64,000 nt of DNA from Boothiomyces macroporosus (taxonomy: Eukaryota > Chytridiomycota > Chytridiomycetes > Rhizophydiales > Terramycetaceae): positions 1 through 64,000 of the forward strand of contig JADGKB010000053.1 in the NCBI GenBank assembly GCA_027604185.1. Direction: 5' to 3'. Below are positions 1-11,008 of the stretch, piece by piece (position 1 is the stretch's first letter; the number at the start of each line of letters is the position of its first letter). The position numbers were made by a program, and so were the translations under genes. The notes beneath the pieces were generated by a model. It was not told the origin of the DNA. It did no database searches and was given only the letters and a program-made list of their open reading frames with translations.

Positions 1-28
1 TGTATCGGAAGATGAGGACGAGGGTTAA
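1..28 (+). CDS. Possible 3' end of an upstream gene
   Basis: The first bases read VSEDEDEG followed by TAA at 26-28. An acidic run of this kind is common at the C-terminus of eukaryotic proteins, so this may be the tail of a gene that starts outside the window. The evidence is only eight codons of biased composition, and a chance open frame cannot be excluded. Confidence 0.3.
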
Positions 29-564
29 AGTTGTTGATTTTCAAAAGTCTTTTTTGTAATTTGGTTTTTAATTATTATCAACTTCTCTCCCTGCAGTGTT
101 ATTGTAGTCAATCTTATGTTGTGTATATTTGTGTAAATTTGTGATCAGGATCAGGTCCCAGGTACTTTGGCTTGATATATTATCGTTAAATTAGGACGGC
201 TTTCAATCTAAAGAGTGTTGACTTAATGGTAGCTCAGCTAATTAAATACCAAAACTGACGACTTTGAATGAGATATTCTTGTAAATTCTGTTGAATTGCT
301 TTCAATTTCGAATTTTTTGGTAACGGCAGGTGTGGCACAGAATTATCTTTTGGTTGTACAAAACCGAAAGCTATAATAAGTAACTGGAGTTCAACACAGA
401 AATAACCCTTATTATTTGGACATTTTTGAACGCTAAATGATATAGAAAAGGTCTTATCCTTTAATTATCGTCTTTTACTATTCAAAATAATATTTTTTGT
501 GTTTGCGGCCAAGTAGTACAACCAATGTGGCGTTCAAGTACAAGCACGGGTGTGATATTTCTTT
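29..564. other. Intergenic, no gene seen
   Basis: This AT-rich stretch lies upstream of the ABCC transporter. I find no reading frame with family-like content, no paired short introns and no RNA gene. It probably holds the transporter promoter, but I recognise no specific element. Confidence 0.4.
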
Positions 565-3500
565 ATGACACAAATTTTTTCTGTAATGCAAGAAGGATTT
601 GAAAACAGAAAACCAAAGATCAACAACAGAAACTTTTTCAGTTTTACTACTGTGTCATGGTTGACTCCTCTGGTTGTAAAAGGGGAAAAATCCCCGCTTA
701 AGGCTGAAGTACTTGTGTTTAATGTATAGGATATGTACGAGTTGGCTGATAGTGATATGGCCTTTGCAATTTCAAAGAAGATTGAGCCTTTCATGAACAA
801 GATTCATACTGGGGAGAAGCCTGTTCTTGTGTGGACACTACTTGAAATCTATGCATTCCCAGTGTAATTCTTATTAATTGCAGGTTTGGAATGTTTTTAG
901 CCAGTCTTTTTGATTTAGCAGCGACTTTACTTTCTCCAATATTGATAAAAATGGTAATATTAGAGTAATTTAGCTTTTGAACCGCATCACCTCGGGGCAA
1001 CAAGAAGAACAACTAATTAACAATGGGTATTTAATTGCTGCATTGGTTTTTTTGATGCAGTTAGTCTCCATCTTTTCAAACTCGTTTAAATTGAATGCTG
1101 TACGCCGTCTTGGCCAACTGAATCAATCTGCCCTTATGTCTGCTATTTATCAAAAGTGCTTTAGGTTATCAAACAAAAGCAAGTTGGAATTCTCAAAGGG
1201 TCGAATTATGAACATGATGAATGGTGATATTGGAAAGGTAATGTCTTTTTTCTCGAAATCAGTAGACATTTTCTTCATTCCAGTTAATTTTATTCTCACT
1301 ATTGTCTTACTTTATAGTCTTATTGGATCTGCAGTGTTCTATAGTTTTATTGTGGTAGCTGCTTGCGTTATTGCTTCTGCGGTATCAAGCAGTTTTGAAG
1401 CAAAATTCTACAAGGAATACTCGCAAGCCCAAGATGAAAGACTGTCAATTGTTAGAGAAATGTTTTTAGGAATGCAAATGATCAAATATCGAATATTGGA
1501 AACTGACTTTTACAAGAAGAACATGGCTGCCCGTGCTAAACAGCTGAACGGAATCCTTAGAATGTTTGGTTGTAATTTTTCAGCACAAATCCTACTTGAA
1601 GGTTCAGTTGACATCATTTTGGTTACTATTCTTACGGTATATTCTCAGTCTCACGTTCTTACTCCTGGGATAGTCTTTCCTGTTTTAGGATTATGTGGAA
1701 ACTTGACTTCTCCTCTTGCTTCGTTATTGGATATTCTCAACTCTTTCTCTCAAGGATATGTTTCTATTCAGCGTATTTCCAGTTTCCTTTTGGCTGAAGA
1801 AAAAGCCATTCCCCAAGAAAGTGGTGAATTTGAAAGGGGAACAATCAAAGCAGAAAATATTACTTGGAAATGGCCAAATGCAAAAAATGACCGTGCCACC
1901 AACGAAGCATTCGCCCTGAAGGATATTGATATTGACATCAAACCTGGAATGTTAGTTGCAGTTGTTGGAGCCGTAGGATGTGGAAAGAGCACGCTTTTGA
2001 GTGGGTTGTTAAGTGAATTGGAGCAAGTTAGTGGAAAGGTAAAATTATCTAATGGTAGTTGAATATTTCGGGAAATATTGCTTACTGCCCTCAATCTCCA
2101 TGGATTATGTCTGGTTCAATTGAAGAAAACATTATTTTTGGATCAGCATATGATAAAAGCAAATTGAAGACTGTGATTGAAGCGGCAGGGTTGACCAGGG
2201 ATTTAGATATTCTCGCAGATGGAATCAAATCCAAAGTTGGTGAAAAAGGAATTTCTCTTTCAGGAGGGCAAAAAGCTAGAGTATCGCTTGCCAGAGCATT
2301 ATATGCTAATTCTGACATCTACCTACTCGATTGCCCACTCGCAGCATTGGATGCCAAAGTAGGCCGTGAAGTCTTTGATAACGCGATTAAATCATATTTG
2401 AAAGGCAATACCGTTATAATGGTAACTCATAGTCTTGCCTACCTTAACCAAATGGATAAGATTGCAGTTATGGAAGATGGAAAAATAGTTGAATATGGAT
2501 CCTTTGATGATTTGATGAATGTTCAAAATGGGAAATTTGCCAATTTGATGCAAGATGTTATATTTAATGCACCTATAGAAGCTGAAGCAGAGATTTCCCC
2601 ACAGATAGCAGTTTCAAGCGTAAAGAAGGAAGGAAAAGCAATAATTTCCACAGAAGATCAAAGTTCTGGGAGTGTTAAAGGTGCACTATATTGGCATTTA
2701 CTAAAAATGTGTGGATTCGCTTTACTACCTCAGATAGTGGGTATTGTTGGATTTTTTGGCTCGACTCTTGGATTACCTTTATGGCTTACTTACTGGTTGG
2801 GTCATGCCTCAGACGATAATCAAAGCTTTTACTTGACTGTGTTTCAAGTGATTGGTTACGGTGGATTGTTAATTATGGGTATGTTTGAATTAATTTGAGC
2901 GATACATTATGCAAGTAGTTTACTTATATGTTGGAATGTTGTTCAATATTTGCATGTAAAATCAATCAAACGCATATTATCCGCACCAATGTCTTTCTTT
3001 GATACGAACCCTTCAGGAAGAATTATCAATCGATTAAGTTCAGATTTATCCAATTTGGATATGGCTATCCCTGGAATAATTATTTCCATGTCTTTAAATT
3101 TCATTAACGGAATTAGTGTAGTTATACTCTCATGTATATCTGCTTGGTATTTGATCTTTTTAATCGTCCTTTTAGCAGTCCCAGCGTACTATATCAAAGT
3201 ATACTTTTCAGCCAGCAACATTGAGTTGAAGCGTATTAATTCTGTGAAACGATCTCCGCTAATGTCATTGTACAGTGAATCCTTAAGTGGAATGTCTACA
3301 CTTCAAGCGTTCAATGTTGAAGCAAAGTGGATTTCTACTCAGCAAAAGCTTTTAGATGACTACCAAGGCCCTGGATATATTTTTAATTCACTTTCAACAT
3401 GGATGACTTTTAGATTGGGGATGATATTCTCTACCGTCACTTTTGCAATCTGCTTAATCGCTGGCAATCCAAATATTAATCCTGATACTGCAGCCGCTAT

Positions 3501-4482
3501 TGGTCTTTCACTAACTTATGCTTCGCAAATCGCTAGTTCCTTTAAAAGGATTTTAAGTATTCTAGGCATGGCGGAACAGGATGTAATATTAATACTTATG
3601 CTAGATTATCTCTATTGAACGTTTACTTTATTATGCACATGAAATTCCTCAAGAACCAGAAGGAGAACTATCAATTGATCCTTCAGTTAAATCTTGGCCA
3701 TCTAGTGGAAAAATTCAAGTACAACACTTGACAATGGCGTACGACTCCAAGCCAGATGTAAATGTGCTTCATGGGTTAACCCTGACTATTAAACCAGGTG
3801 AAAGAGTTGGAATCGTTGGAAGGTAATTAAAAATTAATTTAGAACTGGTGCTGGTAAATCGACCTTTGTTTCCAGCTTGTTTAGAATGAACTTTACCCAC
3901 TCTGGAAGAATTCTTATTGATAATTTAGATATTGAAACTGTGGGTATCAAGACTCTTCGTGGGGCCATGTACATGATCCCACAAAATCCTATTCTATTCC
4001 AAGGCACAATTAGAAGTAACATTGATGCACATCTTGAATTTACTGATGATGTTTTATGGGATGCTTTGGACAAATGTGGCTTAAAGAAATTTGTATCTTC
4101 ATTAGAAGGTGGTTTAGACTATGCGGTTGAATCAGAGGGTTCAAATTTATCAAATGGACAAGTTCAATTACTCTGTACCGTGGGTGCAATTCTTCACAAA
4201 CCCAAAATCATTGTATTTGATGAAGCGACATCTGCTCTCGACGCTCAGTCCGATCAAGAGATTCAAACATTGATTGATACTTATTGTGTTGGAGCGACAG
4301 TCATTACAATTGCCCATCGTTTAAATACTATTATTAAATATGACAAAGTCATGGTTTTGGATCAAGGAACGTTGGTACAGTTTGATACTCCTAAAAAATT
4401 ACTAGCTGAAGATGGGCTTTTCAAAGAGTTGGCAACTTCTGCTGGAAACTTTGAGCAATTAAATACTTTGATTAATCAATAA
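565..4482 (+). CDS. ABC transporter, subfamily C (MRP-like), full-size
   Basis: Exons: 565-708, 730-863, 884-953, 974-2038, 2059-2878, 2900-3582, 3605-3822, 3843-4482 (1257 codons plus stop). This is an MRP-type exporter using ATP to move organic anions or conjugates across a membrane. The order is TMD1-NBD1-TMD2-NBD2 without an extra TMD0. NBD1 has Walker A GAVGCGKST (about residue 448), LSGGQ (about 539) and Walker B YLLDCPLAALD (about 561). NBD2 has TGAGKST, split by the last intron, signature LSNGQ and Walker B IVFDEATSALD. In NBD1 the residue after the Walker B Asp is Cys instead of the acidic residue, so NBD1 is probably degenerate, as in many ABCC proteins. The start ATG at 565 follows an in-frame stop; 586 is an alternative. 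Substrate is unknown. Confidence 0.93.
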
Positions 4483-4829
4483 ACTCGTATTTCATAGATA
4501 AATATCAAGTTACATTAACTATTCGCAAGCTCATTTAACAGACTAACTCTGAATGGAATATTTAACAAGATTACAAATTTGTCAAAGAAACCTCGCCCAT
4601 TAAAGAACAATCAATGTAACCACAGATTTGGTGGTGTTAAATTACTTGTGTGGTAATCAATTTCTGTGTTACTTTGTGTCAAGAAAATGTTTAGTTCGTA
4701 ATAAACAACGTGTTCAACTTAAATTACTTACTTTTCAGTCGTTTGGATTGATTAATGCCTTGATCCTGCTTAATCTGCATAAGCATGAAAATATAATCGT
4801 ATAAATAGCCACCCACATTTGGAATTCTA
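4483..4829. other. Intergenic, promoter region of the USP gene
   Basis: No gene is visible between the ABCC stop and the universal stress protein start. The only recognisable element is a TATA-like sequence near the right end, listed separately. Confidence 0.4.
4800..4808 (+). promoter_or_regulatory. TATA-like element upstream of USP gene
   Basis: TATAAATAG lies 21 bp before the ATG at 4830. The short distance suggests a very short 5' UTR. Assigned from sequence and position only. Confidence 0.45.
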
Positions 4830-5285
4830 ATGAAGCACGTTGTGAATATCAAGCACTTGAAAGACCAAGAAACCTGCCGCACTGTTGTACTCCCACTCGA
4901 TTCCTCTGAATTCAGCAAACACGCTTTAGAATGGTCTAAAAAGCATCTGCTTTGCGAAAAGGATAAAGTAATCTTGGTCAATATCCGCTCCGTTTCTGAA
5001 ACTGTAAAAGAGTCAATTACTGGTGACAAGGATAGCGACCAGCAACAACAATTGATGGAGTGCTACTGCTCTGATTTGAAAGATTATAGTGTAGAATACT
5101 TTGTAGGTGTTGGAGATTTAAAGTCTGACTTGTGTGAATTTATCGACACTCTTAAAGGCGACTTGGTTGTAGTTGGTCAACAAGACGAAAGCATGTCGAA
5201 AACACTCTGGGGATCTGTCAGTACCTACCTTGCAAAGCATTCCAAAGACTCGATTTTGATTGTCAAAAAGAGAGATCACAAATAA
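4830..5285 (+). CDS. Universal stress protein (UspA) family protein
   Basis: Intronless, 151 aa. The N-terminal strand TVVLPLDSSEFSKHALEW and the C-terminal block DLVVVGQQ...GSVSTYLAKHS...SILIVKK match the Usp alpha/beta fold of about 140-150 aa. The loop GQQ followed by GSVS resembles the ATP-binding G-x2-G-x9-G(S/T) motif but is imperfect, so nucleotide binding is uncertain. Usp proteins are usually small cytosolic dimers linked to stress responses. The upstream TATA-like box is unusual among its neighbours and fits an inducible gene. Lack of introns in such an intron-rich region could reflect recent acquisition or simply small size. Confidence 0.85.
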   Translation: MKHVVNIKHLKDQETCRTVVLPLDSSEFSKHALEWSKKHLLCEKDKVILVNIRSVSETVKESITGDKDSDQQQQLMECYCSDLKDYSVEYFVGVGDLKSDLCEFIDTLKGDLVVVGQQDESMSKTLWGSVSTYLAKHSKDSILIVKKRDHK

Positions 5286-5411
5286 AACTCTAGTATTGCT
5301 TTCAAGCTATTTCAGTATTAACAGGTGCTGGATAAGGTCTTACGCATTTTTGTATTACCTTCTTGTTCCATATTTCAAAACGCTTTGGGAGCTGATTTGT
5401 GGAAACTGATA

Positions 5412-5494
5412 GAAATAACAATGTAAATAAATAGGGATAACTCTTCATACTCTTATGGAATAATACGAGTAAAATATATCCCTATTGTTATTTC
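5412..5494. repeat. Interrupted inverted repeat
   Basis: The left arm is GAAATAACAAT at 5412-5422 and ATAGGGATA at 5431-5439, separated by an 8-nt bulge. The right arm 5477-5494 is the reverse complement of the two left parts joined. It could form a stem with a loop of about 37 nt just downstream of the USP gene. Function is unknown. Confidence 0.5.
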
Positions 5495-5572
5495 CGCGTA
5501 ATTGGTGAATCGCGAGAAAGTCTGTGTTCCTGACACCAAATAACATTTGGGGTACTCTTAACATGAAAAGAT

Positions 5573-6346
5573 ATGCGTGCTATAATTCTAGCTGCTTTGC
5601 CATTCACCCATCTACATCCAATACCTAATCTCCTGAATATTTTTGGTACTGAACACCAACTTGGCATCCATTCATATCTCTTTCGTAGAGACTGTGGAAA
5701 CTCTAGTAAAGACTTTATCCTGTTCAGTGACTAGTCCTATCCAACAAAAGAAAAATGTTCTGGTATCAGGATTTGGAGTAACTTTTATTACTATAGCGTT
5801 TTGGAAATATCTTGGAAAATACATCCTGGATAGCTGCAAATTCCCTTTCAGGTACTATCGAAGGGAGTATAGATAATGTTAGAGAAACGATGAATCCCAG
5901 CAAGTTACCAAAACGTTGGCGAGGCAATCCCATACTAATATACCAACTGCACCCAATACTCATTGTACATTTTGGGTACGGTGGTATACCTGATATTCAG
6001 CTGGAAAAGAATGCTTTCATTACAAATTATACTGGAAAAGATGTAATGTTCATTAACGTAGTGGAAATGTGTCAGTTGAAGGGAAATTGGTAGCTATTCA
6101 GAATAGAAATACTACGGCTGTAAATGTAAATGTTCTATGTGAAGAAATAATTGATAAAATCAGAAAACGCGGGCCGGTGAGAAGATATTTGTGCAGTTCA
6201 TTTATGCTACTTTCCAATACTACAAACCAGATGGACCAGTTCGATTAGTTCATCTGCCAAAGCCAGACTTTCTGTACTCTCAAAAGGAAATTAATAGTGG
6301 GGTATTGGAGATATTAAAACTGCTCTTAAAAAGAATAAATAAATGA
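5573..6346 (+). pseudogene. Pyroglutamyl-peptidase I-like gene, frame-disrupted
   Basis: Peptidase family C15 (removal of N-terminal pyroglutamate). Recognisable blocks in order: NVLVSGFG then RFGN, joined by a 19-nt intron (5780-5798), SWIAANSL, the Glu-containing segment LIVHFGYGG...LEKNAF, the catalytic-Cys motif RRYLC (TGC 6192-6194), then FIYATFQYY and VRLVHLPKPDF up to a stop at 6344-6346. They do not lie in one frame. After LEKNAF the only plausible intron (19 nt, about 6044-6062) leaves the frame off by one. A single-base shift is needed right after the Cys codon. A 20-nt GT...AG segment (6177-6196) would restore the downstream frame but would remove the catalytic Cys. I infer a decaying gene; sequencing errors are the alternative. 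The start is uncertain: the ATG at 5573 needs one further 22-nt intron. Confidence 0.6.
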
Positions 6347-6355
6347 AAATGAATG

Positions 6356-7718
6356 TTAAATATCTAATACTATGGTTTCACCTAAATGGCAAGTAAACAC
6401 TTGCTTCCCCAACCCATACTTTTCGCTTGCAATTTTAAAATCTTTTGGCGGATCCATATAATGTTCATCAGACATCATAAATGTCCCCCAGTGTACTCCT
6501 ATCGAATGCTTTGCTTGTATATCCATATGAACTAGACACGCTTCATCAGGATCCATATGCTGATGGCACATGAAATATCTAGGTTCATAACTGCCAATAG
6601 CTAAATTAGTTAAATCTTACGTAAAGCAGCTAATGTAATTGGGCCATATCTCTGTCCTATCTCTTTGAAAACACTGCAATAGCCGGTATCCCCACAGTGA
6701 AAGAATGACTGAGCACTAGTTTTACAAACGAATGAACACCATAAAGATGAATTCACGTCAAAAAAGTGTCTTCCACTCCAGTGCTGAATAGGGCAAGATG
6801 CTATTAATAATTTATCGTCATGCTTGTACTCTTGCCACCAATCTAATTCAATCACCTACATTAAAAGTAAATACTTTTTTGATTCCAAAAGATTTAATCC
6901 AACTTGCCAATCCCATTGGTACATACCAAGTGCAAGAATCTCCCAATTCATACAGCACATTAGTGTCTAGATGGTCGTAATGATTGTGAGAAATTAAGAC
7001 TATATCTATTGGGGGTAATTGAGAAAGAGAGCAAGGCGGTGGTCGTAGTCTTTTAGGACCAAACCATTCCCCAGTGGTTCTTGAACAAAATATTGGGTCT
7101 GTTAGAATATTGTATCCATCCATTTGAATAAAACAGGTTGATTGACCAATCCAAGTGACTGTCATTTGGGTGAAATCAGCAAGATCCATCCCACTGTCTC
7201 TTTTTGAAATGGTGCTTCTTTTTGGTAAATCTTCAAACCCAACAGCACTATCCGCATCCATTGACGCCAGAAGTAGCAGTTTATTCGCTTGTTCAATCGA
7301 TTGTCTCAAGTGTGATTTCATTGTAAATTCATTCAAGAGAGCAAAATTCGGCTCAGCCAAAGGCAAGTTAATTTCCAAGTTGGGGCAAGGTAATCCGTTT
7401 CTATTCTTCCTGGTTAATTGATATTTGATCATTGCAAAGATATCTGTGGTGTTCCTGTCCTCCCATTCCAGAAATGGGTTTACATATCGACCAGCTGTAT
7501 TAGTAAGAATTACCAATAGAAAACGAATGGAATAATTTCTGCTTCCATTTCAATACGATTTTCAAGTCATTTTCAATTTCCTCTATTTCTCCTTCTTGAA
7601 TCCAGTACTGTTTTATTCCCTTGTTTCTGTGGTAGTGAGTCAGGACAAATCTGATGTGCTCGAAAAACAGTCCTCCTATCAGAACCGAGGGAATTATTAT
7701 TCCTATGGTTTTAAACAT
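6356..7718 (-). CDS. NAPE-PLD-like metallo-beta-lactamase-fold phospholipase
   Basis: Exons (minus): 7718-7514, 7494-6875, 6855-6621, 6600-6356 (434 aa). Resembles N-acylphosphatidylethanolamine phospholipase D, a zinc hydrolase releasing N-acylethanolamines from membrane lipid. Residues about 7-25 form a hydrophobic segment, so it is probably membrane-anchored. The hydrolase core has VTWIGQSTCFIQ, YNILTDPIFCSR, the metal motif SHNHYDHLD (HxHxDH, about residue 238), HWSGRH, HCGDTGYC and a C-terminal VHWGTF. ATG at 7718 (MFKTIG) is the first in frame. Introns are 19, 19 and 20 nt. Its stop lies 9 bp beyond the end of the decayed peptidase on the other strand. Confidence 0.9.
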
Positions 7719-8155
7719 TTTTTGCAAAGTAAAACAACTGTGGCTGAAGAGGTTTAATTTGGAACAAGAAATTTCTCCCGCATGCTATTCGGGAATCTAT
7801 CTCTCATAAACCCGCCTCCTCGTGTGCTCGATAGTGTTACAAGCCTCGCGACTTGCAATGTTAAGTACTATTTTATCTCAGATACAAGTACTATTTTAAC
7901 TCAGATACCACAAGCGCTATTTTATCTCAAATACCGTATAATTAGAACCCAGAGGAACTCTTGGATTGCCAGACATTAGCAATTCATTGAATACTGTGGT
8001 GGGTGTAGACGTAAAAAACAGATAACTACTATGGCCGATATCCTAAGAAAGCACTCGCCCAACCCTAGAAATGTTGGGGCAAACCCATATTCCTAGAATA
8101 TATAGAGTAAATTGTCAAAATTCTTTTTCTTTTAAAAAAGTAAATCAGTGACGTT
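7719..8155. other. Divergent intergenic region with short repeats
   Basis: Lies between the starts of the NAPE-PLD-like gene (minus) and the HECT ligase (plus), and so must carry both promoters. It contains the three-copy repeat at 7868-7934. No gene or RNA is recognised. Confidence 0.4.
7868..7934. repeat. Three imperfect 18-bp direct repeats
   Basis: CTATTTTATCTCAGATAC occurs at 7868-7885, with one-to-few-base variants at 7891-7908 and 7917-7934 (spacings 23 and 26 bp). They sit in the shared upstream region of two divergent genes and may be a small minisatellite or a cluster of regulatory sites. Confidence 0.55.
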
Positions 8156-10819
8156 ATGGAAGGAAGGCGTTCTCGCTCTTCGTCGATTCAAAAGGCATTG
8201 AATGATCCTAGATTATCAGCATCACTAACCGATGTCTCTAAAAATAACTCTTCAAGACCCCAGTTTGAATTAAAAGTAAAGAGGTAATTGCAAGATAACG
8301 AGATATTTCTATCAACTGATTCATGGCTGTGGAAAGAACTGTACTACGAAAAACTGCGCTTCGAATCCAAAATATACAGTGTTGCGTCCTGAAATCGCTG
8401 CCGTTTATGCCATTCAAATGGCCTCCAGCAATCTCCCTTTTTGCTCCAACTTACCCGCTGAGATTCACTTTAATTCTCCATTTACAACTCCAGTACATTC
8501 CCGCCAATCTTCATTCAATTCTCCTAGACAACGACAAAACTCGACTGGAACTACTCCATTTCTAAATTCAATATTTTCTCATTCTCCATTCCAGCAAATG
8601 TTTTCAAATCCAAAATCGCACTCTCTGGAAAAGTTCCCAAGATCAAAATCAACAGAAACAATCAAATCAAAGTTATCCAGCAGTTCGTTGGATCTTGCTT
8701 CTGATGAAAGCATTGATGACAATCTCAGTTTAAAAGAACTGGATTATCATCTGTTTAAAATAGCTGTGGACAATTACCATGAAGATCACGAGCCAACGTT
8801 TTTATTGAATTCAATCGCTCTGATTTTCTCTAATTTGGAAGCGCTCGGGAAATCATTTAGATTTGAAGGAGAAAGAATTGCCGATATTGACTTGCGGATT
8901 ACAGACAGCCCAGTGGGAAGTAAACATCCTTCAAAAATGGAAATTAATGAAATTACACTTACATATGAATTAATTGGGCAATTGGAAGAAATGTTTTGTA
9001 AAGCAATGATGGAAGCTATTGAAACACAAATCGCAAAGTTACAGCTAAAAGTAAAGAGCATCAATTCTACTTCATCATTGCTGAACAACATCTTTATTTT
9101 GCTACTGGTAATTATTACTAATTTAGAATCCATTGTTTCAAAGACCAGAATATGCTTCTACTCTCTGTAAATTCTGTGAATTATTGGTAAAGCTGAAATC
9201 ACAAGCAAGACTAGTTTTGATTAACTGGTTTGTAAAACTGCCAGAAAAAGAATTTCAAACTATCGTTCAGGTATTCAAATCATTCATTTGCACCACCGCA
9301 ATCAATGAGGATGGGTTTATTGGTGGCATAAAGATGTTGTCGATGCTTTCTCATTCAAATGAAATGGAACAAAAGATGCCACCAGCGGAATTTTATGCTC
9401 TGGAACTATATCCAAAATTGAACTTTAAGGATGAATACAAGAGATGGAAAAAATCTCTTGCGCAACCAGTAATCACAGAATTTGCAGTTTTCAACTATCC
9501 ATTCTTGTTTGATCCTGTAGCAAAAAACAGAATCATGCATATTGATGCTATGGTTAAAATGAGCCACGAATATGAAGGTATAAAAATCTAATGTAGATGC
9601 TTGTGTCAATCAGGCATTGGTTCTTAATGCAATGAAATTCTTGGATGACTCCGCGCTTGTTCAAACAATGGAAACCGAAATGAAGGAATCTGTTAATCCG
9701 TACTTTATTCTAGAAGTAAGAAGAACTCATTTGATTGCAGACGTTCTTGATCAGGTAACTCTTTATTAATCAGATTGTAAAAAAATCAGTTGAATTGAAA
9801 AAGCCACTCAAAGTGAAATTTGTAGGTGGTGGCGAAGAAGGAATGGATCAAGGAGGTGTTCAAAAAGAATTTTTCCAGATACTGATTGAAAAGCTAATGG
9901 ATCCTGATTATGGCATGTTTGAATACAATCCAGAAACTAGGCAATCTTGGATAAACAGGAATTCATTGGAATCATCGCTTCAATTTGAATTGGTTGGAAT
10001 CGTTATTGGGCTGGCATTGTACAATGGGGTGATGGTTCGAGTATCCTTTCCAAAAATAATGTACAAAAAGCTGGTCAAGGAAGAAATTACTTTGGAAGAT
10101 GTAAAAGAAGCTTTTCCAGTAATTATTTCATAATTATAGTCGCTGGGGAAAGGTTTGCAGCAGTTGCTGGATTGGCACGATGGAGATGTATCTGATGTGT
10201 TTATGCGGACATTCGAAATATCATATGAAAGGTTTGGCAAAGTGGAGCATATACCTTTGATGGAGAATGGCCAAGACATTCTAGTCACAAACGAAAATAG
10301 AGAAAAATATGTATTACTTTATATCAAGCACTTGTGCTACACTTCAATTCAGGATCAGTTCAACTCTTTCCGTCAAGGATTCTATAAAGTATGTGGTGGA
10401 CAAGCTCTGAAAATGTGCAGGTCGTTTGAACTGGAACAATTAATTTGCGGAAAGGGAACTAGCGAATTAGACTTCAAAGATTTACAGGAAGGTGCTCAGT
10501 ATGAAGAATACACTAGTAACCATGAAATAATAACGTATTATTATACTCACTTAGATGGTTTTGGGAAATTGTTCATGAAATGGACTTGCAACAAAAACAG
10601 AGATTGTTGGAATTTGTTACTGCTAGCGACCGTATACCCTTGAAAGGACTTCAATCTCTTGTTTTTGTTATACAAAGAAATGGCCCCGATACAGATCGTC
10701 TACCGTCTGCATTAACGTGTTTTGGAAGGCTATTGTTACCAGAGTATAGTAGTAGGGATAAGCTAGCCGAGAGGCTTTTGACTGCTATTGACAATGCAAA
10801 AGGGTTTGGCTTGGTGTGA
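8156..10819 (+). CDS. HECT-type E3 ubiquitin ligase with AZUL zinc finger (UBE3A-like)
   Basis: Exons: 8156-8283, 8303-9107, 9127-9577, 9597-9754, 9774-10118, 10140-10534, 10555-10819 (848 aa). Splicing the first 19-nt intron creates the N-terminal AZUL finger (about residues 43-90: RYFYQLIHGCGKNC...CAS, later FCSN), diagnostic of UBE3A/E6AP. A serine-rich linker and a helical region follow, then the HECT domain from about residue 520 (VKFVGGGEEGMDQGGVQKEFFQ, LAIYN-like LALYNG, ICGKGTSELDF). The catalytic Cys is in LTCFGRLLLPEYSS (about residue 815), near the end as usual. It would form a thioester with ubiquitin and transfer it to substrates. The C-terminus AKGFGLV matches the family. Confidence 0.95.
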
Positions 10820-11008
10820 TTTTTATAATATATGTGCAATATAATTTGGAAATACTTGATAGTAGCTGTTTTGCAGGCAAATTTCAAGATCATGCAGGTT
10901 TCTTGCTTTGTCTGGGCTACAGCCTGGAAGATTACAAATATATAGACCATTTTTCGTCATCAGAAACAGATATACTAGCAATGTTAAATATTTATTTTAT
11001 ATGCATGC

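Noticed and set aside
5970..5995. A 25-nt intron in the peptidase pseudogene
   Set aside because: It removes part of the family-conserved block with the active-site Glu, so it is more likely a chance GT...AG pair.
8323..8565. Alternative plus-strand frame starting MAVERTVLRK
   Set aside because: It is the wrong frame over the AZUL zinc finger; splicing the 19-nt intron at 8284-8302 gives the conserved cysteine pattern instead.
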